Shown here in pieces: positions 53,376 through 64,000 of a DNA stretch of 64,000 nt. A program made the translations under genes and the position numbers. The stretch comes from Castanea sativa (Eukaryota; Streptophyta; Magnoliopsida; Fagales; Fagaceae), in contig NC_134017.1 in NCBI RefSeq assembly GCF_040712315.1, forward strand, positions 526,001 through 590,000. Direction: 5' to 3'. The notes under the pieces are model-generated. The model made no database searches. It was given only the letters and a program-made list of their open reading frames with translations, and had not been told where the DNA came from. Each line of letters opens with the position of its first letter. Positions within the stretch are counted from its first letter, which is position 1.

Positions 53376-54776
53376 GGGATTTTGCAAAGCAATTCATTGC
53401 CTTTCGGATAATTCACAATAAGGTGTACTCATTGGATACATATGGACGGGTTTTTTCATACATGTTAATCCTCTTTTTTTGGGAGAGGATTTTTAATTTT
53501 AGTACTCTCTTGAGGAGGATAATATTTTTTGTTGGTTGATTTTGCTATTAAAAGTAGCATATTTGAGCACAACACGGCCTACAGAAATGGCCTAATGGTA
53601 AGAAGCTCTTATAACTCATCACAACTACGAGTCTAGTTGTTATGTGTTTTAGTAGTATCACGTCCTATTAGGGGGGGGGGGGGGGGGGGGTAGTAATGAC
53701 TACACCTGCGAGCTCCTATTTTTTGGGACATTTTTCTTGAGGATCAGAGTATTGATTGTTGAGGATCAAACTTGCAAAGCACATGGTTGTGTATCAAAAA
53801 TAGATAACTGAAGCTCCCCATGTCCACCCTCTTTTTCTTAGGACTTAAATAGATATATTAATAGTATATTCAGACGACCCCTTCTCCTCTTCTTTCATTT
53901 TCCCCCTTCATCATCACTATCTCAACTTCATATATTTGGTACACATTATTTCTTGCAACTATGCAAGACTCACATGTTGTGAAAGAGATTATGCATATAC
54001 CTAAAATACCAGTTTTGCTAGTGCGGAACAAATTTTCTATTTCTAAACATGGTACTTGAGAGGGAAAAAGAAGAAGAAAGACTGAATTATTGGAGTTGGC
54101 ACACAGATCATGTATGATCAATGAGTACATTGTTAGCTAGGAAGCAACTTATTTATTTTTTTTTTTAAATTGCTGACTTTTTGATTTAAAAAATTTGCTA
54201 AAAGTGTAAAATATACTTACATTTAAAAAAAAGAAAAAGAAAAAGAAAAATTGGGTTTTAAAGAACGTGCTTGTAAGGCTAAAAAGTAAAAAACTAACAA
54301 ATAAGCTAGTCCCAAAAATACACAACTCCTTCAAAGTCTCATTGGTCACGTGGGGAACATCTATTAGAACTGCACTATTGTCTCTTTCTTACGTTGTCTC
54401 CATGTGTTGCCTTAAAAGCCAAGACACAGGTGATTGTGTGGCTTGTGTTGCACTTGATATGAATGAGTGGTGGTGAGCTAGTCACATTGGTACCAGTTTT
54501 GATTTTGTTTTTAGTTTTATGATGATTACTTTCAAGGGCAATTAATTGCCTTCTCCAACAAACAAAAAAGAAGAAGAAGAGTTTCAACTTTCAAGGACAA
54601 TCGTCAAATAAATGAGCAAGAAGCTAGGCTATGTAATGGACCACCAAAGGACTAGAACATTTGTGGAGCTATGGTGTTCTGCGTATGCGTCTGGTGTGAC
54701 AGTTGGCATGCTGATTCTATACTATTAGAGCTGAGCTTTATCAGATCTCTCTCTTGTTTGAGAGTAACTTGTACTT
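53376..54776. other. AlaAT 3' flank and spacer
   Basis: 3' UTR sequence, a G20 run (53671-53690), then no supported gene. A short segment at 53585-53640 (GGCCTAATGGTAAGAAGCTC) is reminiscent of a SINE box A but lacks a convincing box B. Confidence 0.5.
53671..53690. repeat. G20 homopolymer
   Basis: Twenty G residues in a row about 300 bp after the AlaAT stop codon. The length may be affected by sequencing or assembly. Confidence 0.85.
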
Positions 54777-55395
54777 AGGGTGGCTTGATGCATTTAGGGC
54801 CTGGTGAAAAACTGATTTGAAACTTTTTAAATATTTAAATATAATTTTTTTGAGAAAAAAAATTGAATATTACTTAAATTCTATTATCTTGTTTTAGATG
54901 CAAAACTACTAATTATCCACGCTGATTTTTTTTTTCTTTAGAAGATCTATAGACAAAAAAAATTGACAACTTTTCATAACTGTTGATGTGGTAGATTGAT
55001 AGTGGAAAAAATGTGATATTTGTGGTAGGTCTAGATAAAAACAAGTAAAAGTTTGTCAACTCAACTGTTATAAAAAATGTTATAAAATTCTGTGTATTGC
55101 TCTTTTTTTTCCAATATTTCACAACAAATCCTAAATATTAAGTTGTTATTAGTTCTAATTTTAACTCACTACTAAAATTACTTTTTTGCTAACTAATAAT
55201 AGCCAATAACAACCTGTCACTTGAGATTTGTTGTGAAAAATATTGTAAATATAATATTTTTTTTATATATTTTATTTGATAAAAAATATTATTTTATTTA
55301 TTGACTAATATTTGAGCTTAAAAAATTTATTTTATTGGTTAAAATTTGAGGCCTTAGGCGGCCACATCATTCGTTCCGTAATAGTGCCGGCCCTG
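54777..55395. mobile_element. Non-autonomous hAT-like element, about 619 bp
   Basis: The right end GTGCCGGCCCTG (inverted CAGGGCCGGCAC) and the left end AGGGTGGCTTG are hAT-like. Flanking 8-mers TTGTACTT (54769-54776) and TTGTACTG (55396-55403) agree at 7 of 8. The inner part at 55090-55250 (AACAAATCCTAAATATTAAG, then GATTTGTTGTGAAAAATATTG) resembles the interior of the hAT element at 15291-16276. No transposase. Confidence 0.65.
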
Positions 55396-55403
55396 TTGTA
55401 CTG

Positions 55404-56228
55404 TCAGCATCATTTAAATTCGTCTTTGTATGCTAGTGTTGACGAACATGTTAAGCCACATGTGAATTTGGGAGAGGCTCGGTTTGGTCCTAACTCCCAT
55501 GTCCTAACAAACGTACAAAATATTGATTTTTATGGTCTAAACTCTGGGTTGGATAGAATATTTAAACACTCTAGGGCCATTATATATATACAATTTTTTT
55601 TAAAAATTTTAAAAACTACCTTCTCACATAATCCTTTCCAATTTAAATTGAGACTCGGCTTATTTCTAGTGTATTGGAGATGATACAATACAGACACATG
55701 TCTAAATTTTAAATTTTGCCATATGTTCAAATCATGTTGGCAATGCCTGCAGGGTATTGCTAGGTGTAGTAGTGTAGTACTCATTTGGATGATATGAAAA
55801 TTATTATTTAAGAGCATGGACTTTGAGATATTAGTTGAATATTTGATTCAGTTAATTCTTTAGCCAAAGAGTAAGCATGGCCTTTGATGTAGCATTTTTT
55901 ACTACTGCTAACGTGGTCTGTTTTAACTAGAGCAATATCACCCTCACTTGAGTTTACTACTGATATGAATTTCATTATTCACTAATCACAAGAATCCAGA
56001 TCAAACCATGTTAGTAGTTACGAAAAATGTTGTGTTTTGATACTTGTTTGTTAGGGAACTTGGATGAAAGCAAAGCGAAATTCCACTCTTTAGGCTAGGA
56101 TGACAAGCCTCACCGTACCCCACCTCACTTCTGCTATAAATAAAAAGGAAAACAAATCCATAGTAGCCTTCTTTTCATTGAGAGACTAGAAATGCACAAT
56201 GGAAAAGTCGTCTTTTTTCATTTCATTG
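55404..56228. other. Spacer and remorin 3' flank
   Basis: No features seen apart from the 3' UTR of the remorin gene, which should occupy the right-hand part. Confidence 0.5.
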
Positions 56229-59200
56229 TCAATAATGGTTATTGCAAGGGAAGCAACCACATGAGCTGTGGCCAGAAAAATATGAGTTATGCCGGCTTAT
56301 TATCTTCCGTGCTTGTTCACTGGCCTTCCCTATTTGCTCAGAGTGTTGCTGCTGTGCTGCTGCTCTCCATTCTTCAGCTTTTCTATGAACAATTGCCATT
56401 CTCTTCATCAACTTCTCTTCCAAGTTTGATTTCATCCTTTGTATTTTTACCTAGATAGTCATTTCAAGCTAAAGTTGGACGACTAAAATGAAAATGTTCT
56501 AGTTCTTTCAAAAGTAAAATCCAGACAACAGAGGAGAAACTAGGAAATAGACATAATATATTAGGATTTTACAATAGTATATTATTTTTAGAAAGAGTTT
56601 TATCAAAAATTGAAAAATTTTTACAGTTTTTTCAACTCCCCGTTTCTAAAATTTACCGTAAACACATTAACAGGACCAATATATAAAGTCAAAACATGCA
56701 TAATCTCAAAGCAAATGAGAGTAACTTTTGTTTGGTAGTGCCAATGGGGGGCCACACTTTTTATCTAATTGATCTGTAATCTGATAAAGATATCAGATGT
56801 GTAACACTCGTACATTTTTTTTTATTAATATATTCTGGAAGTACAAGAAGCTATAAAAATAAAGAACCGAACAATGCCGCCATATTTGATTGAATTATTA
56901 TATTAAACTTGACCAAAAAACTAAGCTCCAAGCATAAGATACCATACCTCAGTTCAAGTAATATTCTAATTCCCCACGAAGTTCTAACAGCTAGATGTTC
57001 ACATGGGCTTACAGGTGTAAATGTGGACATGATGACTCCTAGCTTTCTACTTATTTCTTTAAGAGTAAAGCATAAATAAAACTATATTGAATTTGGGGAA
57101 CACACTCAAGCAGAGGTGGTCAAGTCAAGAAAATGGTAGAGTTGTGTCCAATAGCAGCGGGTGGCTCAAGGACTAAAGTAAAAAATAAGTCTGACAAAGC
57201 CTTCCAACTATAATCAACATAGTTCAGCCACATGACAGAAATGCACGAGTGAATTGATAAAATAAGATGACATTTGGTTCTAAAATACCAAACTACAGCT
57301 TCAACTATGTCAAATTCTTAAAAGGAGAGTATAGTATCTATGGACATTACCCACAAAAGTCTGAGTTACTAGTTCAACTTTCTTCCTATGCTAGAAGTGA
57401 ATATGGTGAAGAAAACTATTGGTGTGTACGTTTCATGTTTATAAAGCTATTTTCAATTCAAAAATAATGTTGGCCATAGGCTAAAGATACAATACCTTCA
57501 GCTGCTGGAATAGTAAGTCACAACATGTCAAAAAACAGAAAAAGGCAAAGAACAAATAAACAAAAGCATGAGAAAGTACCTCAAGCTTTCTTGATTGAGC
57601 TTCTGCTTTTGCATTTTGTAGGTTGACCCAAGCTTGAATCTTTGCTTCTTCTCTTTGATACCTGTAACCCAAAATCAAAATTGGTACCAAGATACTGCAT
57701 AATACAAGTAAATGTCGCAACTTTACAACCCAATTACCTGAGACAGCACTTAGTCTTTTCCTCTTCTTCCCATGCAGCAGCTCTGGAGTCTGAAACACTT
57801 TTCCTGCACCCATTATCTTCCTCAAAATGCCTCAAGCTCTTTGATACTTGCTCTTCCTCCTCTTCCCTTGAGCTCCAATTCGACATGACCGAATCATATT
57901 GATTCCCAAGTTGTAACTTAGCTAAATGGCACTCTTGCAGCTGGGAAATGTCAATGGAACTATTGGTGCTGCTGCTAGAGTTCTCCAAGGTCAATGGTCC
58001 TGACCTATTTGCAGGCGTGTTATGGCGTGCAGGTGATGAACTTTTGAATGGTGTGGGGCACCTAGAAGTAGTAGAACTTCCTAAGGGAGTCATTTCTGTC
58101 CCAATATCCCTGTGATGCACCTCATGAACCACATCTGTACAGGCATCTTTCATAGTTGCACCAGCTGAATTTTTGAATAAGAACCCCTCTTTGGTTGGCT
58201 CTGAGTATCTAAACTTGGGCAAAATGGCTTCTATGTCGTCTGTGAATTTATCTGCATTAACAAATTTCAAATGGCCGTTATAGCAAACCTTGAAAATCTC
58301 CTATATATAATCTGGATATTCAACAACTTAATTCAAGTTTTACTGGCAGCCAAATACATGCTAAGTTGAAACAATCTCCTACATTGTTTGATAAACCTTT
58401 ATGCAACAAGGAAACCCGCTGGGTTGTGTACCAAACAGAAAATATATAATCAATCAAATAGTAGAGCAAAAGTACACAACTTTTAAGCAGTAAAAGTTGA
58501 AATGGGTATCCTTACCTTTTAGAAGTACATCCGTGGAGGCTGAGATCCCATTGAGAGCTGTAACTGAGTTATGTTGGTCCAAAGATGCTGCTGCAGACCC
58601 TTGAAAGCTTGAGACAACTTTTGAGACCTTTTCTTCAGTGACCCTTGATTTCTCCGCAAAGATCTCCACCTGTTGCTTAAAGTTATCACAGTACTGTTTG
58701 GTTAGCTTTGAGGAGTCTGATGGCTTTATGTTATTATGAGCGGGAGAGTCATGGCAAGAGCTACTCATTAGCCACTTCTCAGCATCATCCCACTTTGAAG
58801 GAAAGCTTTTCCTTGAATGATTCCCAACAGCACTAAAGCTGAAAACTGGTCTACCAGGAGTTGAAGGAGCCTCTAATCTCCTCTGGCTAGTAACTGAATT
58901 CACTCCCTCTCTTTTCCTCTGAGCTGAAACCTCAAGAAAGCCTCTGCCTTCTGTGATGTTGTTTGCCATTGGAAATGACTTGACAAAATCAGAAGTTTCT
59001 TTGAGATTAAGCTTGCAAAGTGGGTCAGGGAAGGTGTCTACAAATGGGTTGTCATTGCTTTTCCCATAGAAGCTTGTGTTGCCCTCTAATGGAGGTTCCT
59101 GAGAAAGAACATAAGAACAGTTGAACATGACTATCGTAACACAATGGAACATGGAAACGAGAGAAACAATAATAAATGTGAAACCCTTACCCCGTTTGAT

Positions 59201-59858
59201 GCAAACATAGATTGAGCTTGAAAGTATTTTGGGCTTGTGAGATCCATGGCCATGGGATGGAGGTTTGTGGGATCAGGGAGTTGGGGCTTAAGGAATCTCT
59301 TGTGTAGTCTCTTGTATGTTGGGCAACTGGTTTCCTCTGCATCATTTTGATATAAAATGCAGTGCCATGAGAAAAGTGACTGATGAGGAAGCAGTTGAAC
59401 AGTATAGCTGAACAAGGAAAAAGCATTGACTGCTACTGTAGTCTAAAATACCATTACTAACCAATAAGTAAACAAAAAAATTCGTAACTTTCTTGTGATT
59501 TATTGTGGTTAATGTATAATAAAAATGACTTTTGCAAAAAGAGGCATAAAATCAGGTTACTTCAATACATTCAGACAAGTTAATAAGTCTTGAAAATAAT
59601 TGTGTCATTCTACCAAAAAAAAAAAATAATAATTGTATCCTAACATAGTAGTAGTAGCATTGCTCATTAGCAATTGACTTACTTACATGGGAAAAACTTA
59701 GCCACTCGGGCAGCCAGGTAGCTCTCTTCAGAATCTAACAAAAGGGACATGAAATCCTGGGATAGTCCTAGTCTCTGAAGTAGATGAGGAAGGGGACGAA
59801 AGAGTACCCCATTATTAAAAGAAGAGGGGGGCTTTGGGAGGAGGAAAAAAGTACTCAT
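56229..59858 (-). CDS. Remorin family protein with long N-terminal region (597 aa)
   Basis: Six exons on the minus strand: 59858-59683, 59407-59191, 59098-58516, 58251-57738, 57661-57580 and 56450-56229, joining in frame. The long Ser/Pro/Thr-rich N-terminal part is probably disordered and contains MAMDLTSPKYFQAQSMF, found in long plant remorins. The C-terminal Remorin_C domain starts near AAAWEEEEKTKCC and runs through YQREEAKIQAWVNLQNAKAE and SNLEEKLMKRMAIVHRKAEE, a predicted coiled coil. The tail CGCFPCNNHY has three cysteines fitting the S-acylated membrane anchor of remorins. These proteins scaffold plasma-membrane nanodomains and affect immunity, hormone signalling and cell-to-cell transport; the role of this member is unknown. 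The weak point is the first junction, where two overlapping GTAAG donors exist; the one chosen gives PCNYTVQLLPHQS with no stop. Translation from the downstream methionines at 59241 and 59235 cannot be excluded. Confidence 0.9.
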
Positions 59859-60621
59859 GAGTCCTGATTGAGATAATACAATTTGATAAAACAATCAATT
59901 CATTCTTTTGTATTCTTTTTGGGAAGCTTCTCTTCTTATTGGCTTCAATCCCCTCTTTTAGTGTGTAAAACACAGTTTACAGGCTCTCATTGTGTTACAC
60001 TCTAGGTAAGCACGACTTTTATCTGTCTTTTTGCTTCCATGCCACACCAACTGTTCTTTTTTTTCTTATGCGTTTGGATGTATTAGCCAGAGTATAATAA
60101 TAACAATAAATTAATAAAATAAGATCTTGAGCGGGAATTTGCCAATTTGGAGCTTAAGGTAACACGTAACTAATAACTTCAAAGTCACAATCTTAGAGCA
60201 TGTTTAGTTCTGATTCTGTTCACAAATTTATAATGCAGAGAACAAAGCTAAAAAACCCCATCTTGAACATTATTTTAGTAATTGATAATACGATATTTTT
60301 TTTGTTGTATTTCCAAATCCAAATCTTGAGGGGAAAACAGTGAAAATAACATGGGATTCTGTTTTCCTTGTCTTGCCTTTTCTGTCTTACCCTTAAAAAA
60401 GATAGACTCTAGTGTGGTAGGAAGTACGGTACCATGCTTGACCATATTATAGGACTCTGCTTGTGTAGGGAGTCTAGGATTAAATGGCACAGGCCCAGGA
60501 ACATAGAGTGCAAAAAGTGCCCAACTAGCTAGGATAATTAGCTGGGCTCATATAGTCGATAGAAATTCATGGCCGATATTATGGTCTTCGATCAATTCCT
60601 TTTTTTTAGGTATATGATTAA
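59859..60621. other. Upstream region of the remorin gene
   Basis: No coding sequence. A T run (60055-60065) and AT-rich sequence only. The remorin promoter should be here but no clear TATA box was fixed. Confidence 0.5.
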
Positions 60622-61197
60622 GGCTGTCCAGTGACCCGGAATATTCGACCCGCCCGACCATATCTGCCCGACCCGAAGGTCCACAAGCTGATTCGAATGC
60701 ATGTCTTGGTTGATCATGGGTCTTGTTTTAAGAAGAACTGATTATTCAATTTGGGATTTGGATTACAAAATAATTAACCCGAATAAACCGAATCGACTGG
60801 TACTTGGGTAACATAAAACAATCTTCTACTTACATCATGTGAGTCACATGCCTTGTGCTTTGGCTATTGGGTAACGTATAGCCGAGGGGAAACCAATCTA
60901 AACAGCCTTTTTTGGCACAAGTTCCCAATTTCAAATCCAACCATTCAAACCAAATCAAGATTCAAATTCTACAGTTACAATTACACTCTACAAACTCCTT
61001 TGAGTCATATCAGTAGACTTTAGCACAGTAGCACAAAGACACATCATATCAGTGATTCAGAGCAAAGCTAACAAATTACAAATCAACTGTTAAAATCAAA
61101 ACTAATAACACAATCCAACGGTCACGATTATAGATCAATTTCTTAATTAGATATCTCAATCTCTGAATCTTATATCCCAATCCAACGACCTCAGACG

Positions 61198-61292
61198 CTC
61201 TCTCTCTCTCTCTCTCTCTCTCTCTTTAGTCTTCACTGAATGCAATGGCCTCAGTCTCTCTCAATCTCAATCTCATATTTCTTAGACTCAAA

Positions 61293-61334
<42 letters not shown>
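61198..61334. repeat. CT microsatellites
   Basis: Two CT runs (61198-61226 and about 61291-61334) with a short gap. They produce a false LSLSLS open frame from 61245. Confidence 0.85.
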
Positions 61335-61339
<5 letters not shown>

Positions 61340-61669
61340 CTTTACCTGTTTCATACGAAATCTTCATCACTCTTCATTACTCTTCAATCTTCACTCTTTA
61401 AAGGCTTTAATCTTTGATCTTCTCACCAATGAACCGACCACACTCTCAAACTCTCAATTCTCACTTTGCCTCTCTTTACTCCAAGGTCCAAACTCTAGTT
61501 TCTCACTAAAAGTTCTTCATACCTAGCCACCGCTGCCACCAGCACCCACTCCTCTCCCTACTGCCGATCATATGGGTTGAGCCGTTGAAGAGATCGTTAT
61601 GTTTAATATATGAAAATTTAGGGTATGTGTTCTTTTCTCGTCTCTCTTTTTTTTAGCCTCTCATTGATT

Positions 61670-62355
61670 ATATTTGTTATGAAAATCTACTGTTAAAATC
61701 AAATAAACCCAAAGTTTTATAATTTGAAACCCTATCTAAAAAAAGTTGAAACCTTAACAATTTTCCTTTTGTTCTTTGTTCATTTGTTTGATTAATTTTG
61801 TTCCTATTTTAGTTTTATTAAGGAATTGAAAGTTGTACAAGTGAGGTTTTCAATCTTCAAACTTGAAACTCTAACACCCACGGTTTTTTAAGGTATGATT
61901 TTTGTTTCCCTTTGTTTTTTGTGCTCAAAGTTGGGATTTTGTTCTGTTTTTGTTAGAGACTTAGAGTTGATGCATGTTACTTGTTGTTATGGATGTGTTC
62001 AATGTTTCTGCTTTTATTATTTAGTAAAATTTTATTTATTATGGAAATCTACTGTTAAAAATCAAATAAACTCAAAGTTTTATAATTTGAAACACTAACT
62101 AAAAAAAAAAAAAAATTGAAACCCTAACCATTTTACTTTTGTTCTTTGTTCATTTGTTTGATTAATTATATTCCTATTTTAATTTTATTCATGAATTGAA
62201 AGTTGTCTAAGTGGGGGATTCAGTCTTCAAATTCAAAACTCCAACACCCACAGTTTCTTTAAGGTGTGATTTTTGTTTCCCTTTGTGTTTAGTGTTAAAA
62301 GCTGGGATTTTGTTCTTTTTTTGTTAGAGTTGATGAATGTAACTTATGATGTTGT
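61670..62355. repeat. Tandem duplication, period about 362 bp
   Basis: Two collinear copies share AATCTACTGTTAAAA, CAAAGTTTTATAATTTGAAA, TTGTTCTTTGTTCATTTGTT, GAATTGAAAGTTGT and GATTTTTGTTTCCCTTTGT (for example at 61683 and 62045). Many small changes and indels show it is not recent. Confidence 0.85.
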
Positions 62356-62648
62356 GGTGGTTGCTGTTGTCATTTTCCTGTTTTTGTTTAATACATTTTG
62401 AGCACCAATGCTTTTGCTTTTATTATTTATTGAAATTTCATGCATCATATTGTTTGTATCTAGGTTCTATTTAGATTTATGTAGGATTCAGTTTTATGTT
62501 TTATGTTTTATGTTAGAGTTTTATGTTTTAGGTAGGATACTGTATTTGGATTTAAGCATCAAAGATTTTCCTTTTTGGTTTGTGTGATTATTATTATTAA
62601 TTGTTCTTATTGTTCTGGATTGCTAATATTTATATTTGAATTTTTTAG

Positions 62649-64000
62649 GTCACAGAACCCTCCACTAATGCACCCTCTGTTTCTACACAAGCTGATGGTT
62701 CTACTGCTACACAAGTTGATGTTTCTATTGCCACCCAAGCTAATGGTGCGATTGCCACCCAAGAGGTTGCTGTTACAACCCAAGCTGAAGCTACTGATGG
62801 TGAGTTGCCCCTAATTCCACCTAGCAAAGTGAGTAAGACTGGTACTAGTAATGGTAAGAAAAAGTCTTTAACTTAGAATCATTTTGAAAAGGTAAAGGTA
62901 GATGAGGGTGTCACTAAGGCTATATGTAATTATTGTAAAAAAAATCATATCATGTTGATAGAAAGAGTTGTGGTACTAGTAATTTGTTAGCTCATATGAC
63001 AAATTGTCCCAAAAACCCTAATAGAGAAGATATAGGTAAAGGGCAGGAAACCTTAGCTTTTGAACCCAAAAATGATGGAGATGAAAGGTTCCAATTTGTG
63101 TCAACAACCTTTACTGTTGAGGCTTCTAAAAAGGCATTAGCTGAAATGATTATAATTGATGAGTTGCCTTTTAGGTGTGTTGAGGGGTATGAGTTTAAGA
63201 AATATGTGATTGGAATATTCCATCTTGTCAAACTGTGGCTAGAGATGTGATTGGAATTTATAATAGTGAAAGAGAGAAGCTAAGGAAATCCTTGAAGGGA
63301 TGTAGGGTGTGTCTTACTAAGGACACATGGACTTCTATTCAAAATTTGAATTATATGTGCCTCACATGTCACTTTATTGATGATGCTTGGAAGTTGCATA
63401 AGAGAATTTTAAATTTTTGTCAAGTTGAAGATCAAAAGGGGGAGACTATAGGTAGAAAGATTGAGATGTCTTTGCATGAGTGGGGTATTGATGGCATATT
63501 CACTTTGACAGTGGATAATGCTAGCTCCAATTTAACCACAATTAATTTTTTTCAAAGAGTAACAAAAGATTGGAATTGGATAGTTTTAGAAAATGAGTTC
63601 ATGCACATGAGGTGTTGTGCCCATATCCTAAATCTTATTGTGGAGGAGGGTTTGAAAGAAATTGATGCATCTGTTGCTAGGGTGCGTGAAGCTATGAGAT
63701 ATGTGAAGTCCTCACCCAATAGAAATCAAACTTTTAGGAGTTTTATGCTTCCTTGAAACTGCTGAAAAATTTGAGAAAGTGTTCCTTAGAATAGACTTTG
63801 AAGATGATGGTTATTCGTCATACTTTAGGACCAAGGAAGATAGTGGTGGTTTGTGATCTCCTTGTATGAGTGATTTTCGAAATTGTGGGGCATTTGTGAC
63901 TTTCTTGGGACTTTTTTACAATGCAACAAAGAAGTTCTCTGGCTCTTTGTATGTTATTTCAAATGCCTTCTTTGACGAGATCTTTGTTATTCAATAGAGT
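62649..64000 (+). pseudogene. hAT transposase (BED zinc-finger / RICESLEEPER-like) relic, 3' end outside window
   Basis: A Thr/Ala/Gln-rich start (VTEPSTNAPSVSTQADGST) leads to a stop in SLT*NHF (62875). BED-finger remains follow (ICNYCKKN; after a frameshift near 62950, CGTSNLLAHMTNCPKN). Next come TTFTVEASKKALAEMII and, after a second shift and small deletion near 63220, the catalytic core start ARDVIGIYNSEREKLRKSL, TKDTWTSIQNLNYMCLT and LTVDNASSNLTTINFF, with MRCCAHILNLIVEEGLKEI. After RSFML (63753) a stretch is missing that usually contains a conserved TRWNSTY block; ETAEKFEKVFLRIDF then resumes in another frame with a stop near 63855. It is not functional. Hundreds of C-terminal residues would lie beyond the window. 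Confidence 0.87.

Larger units (their letters stand above)
60622..64000 (+). mobile_element. Degraded hAT transposon, continues past the right edge
   Basis: The left end is probably near AAGGCTGTCCAGTGACCCGG (60623), followed by CGACCCGCCCGACC and ACCCGAA subterminal motifs common in plant Ac-like hAT elements. A leader with CT microsatellites and a duplicated 360-bp block leads into the BED/transposase relic. The right end lies outside the window, so the border call rests on the left end alone. Confidence 0.6.

Noticed and set aside
53585..53660. tRNA-like GGCCTAATGGTAAGAAGCTC segment
   Set aside because: No usable box B at the right distance and no cloverleaf; too weak to call a SINE or tRNA.
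54149..54349. Minus-strand frame rich in Phe
   Set aside because: A translation of A/T-rich spacer with homopolymer runs; no supporting signals.
61245..61526. Plus-strand frame with a long LSLSLS run
   Set aside because: Caused by CT microsatellites in a transposon leader; nothing recognisable on either side.

Overview
This is nuclear DNA of a flowering plant. The genes have many short exons with GT-AG (once GC-AG) introns, the proteins belong to plant families (type I pectin methylesterases, remorin), and the spacers are AT-rich and full of plant transposons (MULE, hAT, PIF/Harbinger, CACTA, tRNA-derived SINEs, solo LTRs). The repeat types fit a woody eudicot such as an oak relative, but that placement is an inference and was not tested.

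Layout. (1) 694-6450, minus strand: 5' part of a PUM23/NOP9-type Pumilio protein gene with eight coding exons; its 3' exons lie beyond base 1. (2) 6450-28300: a 22-kb gene-poor block of transposons. It holds a dead 5.6-kb PIF/Harbinger element with remains of both its genes, two solo LTRs with intact 5-bp target duplications, three hAT- or Tourist-type non-autonomous elements with exact target duplications, a recent ~1.1-kb MULE with 101-bp inverted repeats, a CACTA end split by one of the solo LTRs, and a 0.8-kb tandem duplication. (3) 28369-43933, plus strand: two type I pectin methylesterase genes (590 and 589 aa) in tandem, each with signal anchor, PMEI pro-domain, RRLL processing motif and intact catalytic residues. 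(4) 46614-53375, plus strand: a complete 15-exon alanine aminotransferase gene (538 aa) with a probable mitochondrial presequence. (5) 56229-59858, minus strand: a six-exon remorin gene (597 aa) with a cysteine-containing C-terminal tail. (6) 60620-64000: a degraded hAT element whose BED/transposase gene has frameshifts, a stop and deletions and runs off the right edge.

The genes do not form one pathway. The two PMEs are the only related pair; they act on cell-wall pectin. PUM23 works in nucleolar pre-rRNA processing, AlaAT in carbon-nitrogen metabolism, and remorins at plasma-membrane nanodomains. Exon borders below were set by hand: every junction keeps the reading frame and the codon counts close. 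I found no CRISPR array, tRNA or rRNA gene, and no convincing new multi-gene system. The most notable signals are element boundaries and duplications, a GC-AG intron, and a TATA-like box placed so close to the AlaAT start codon that it could produce a shorter, cytosolic form.
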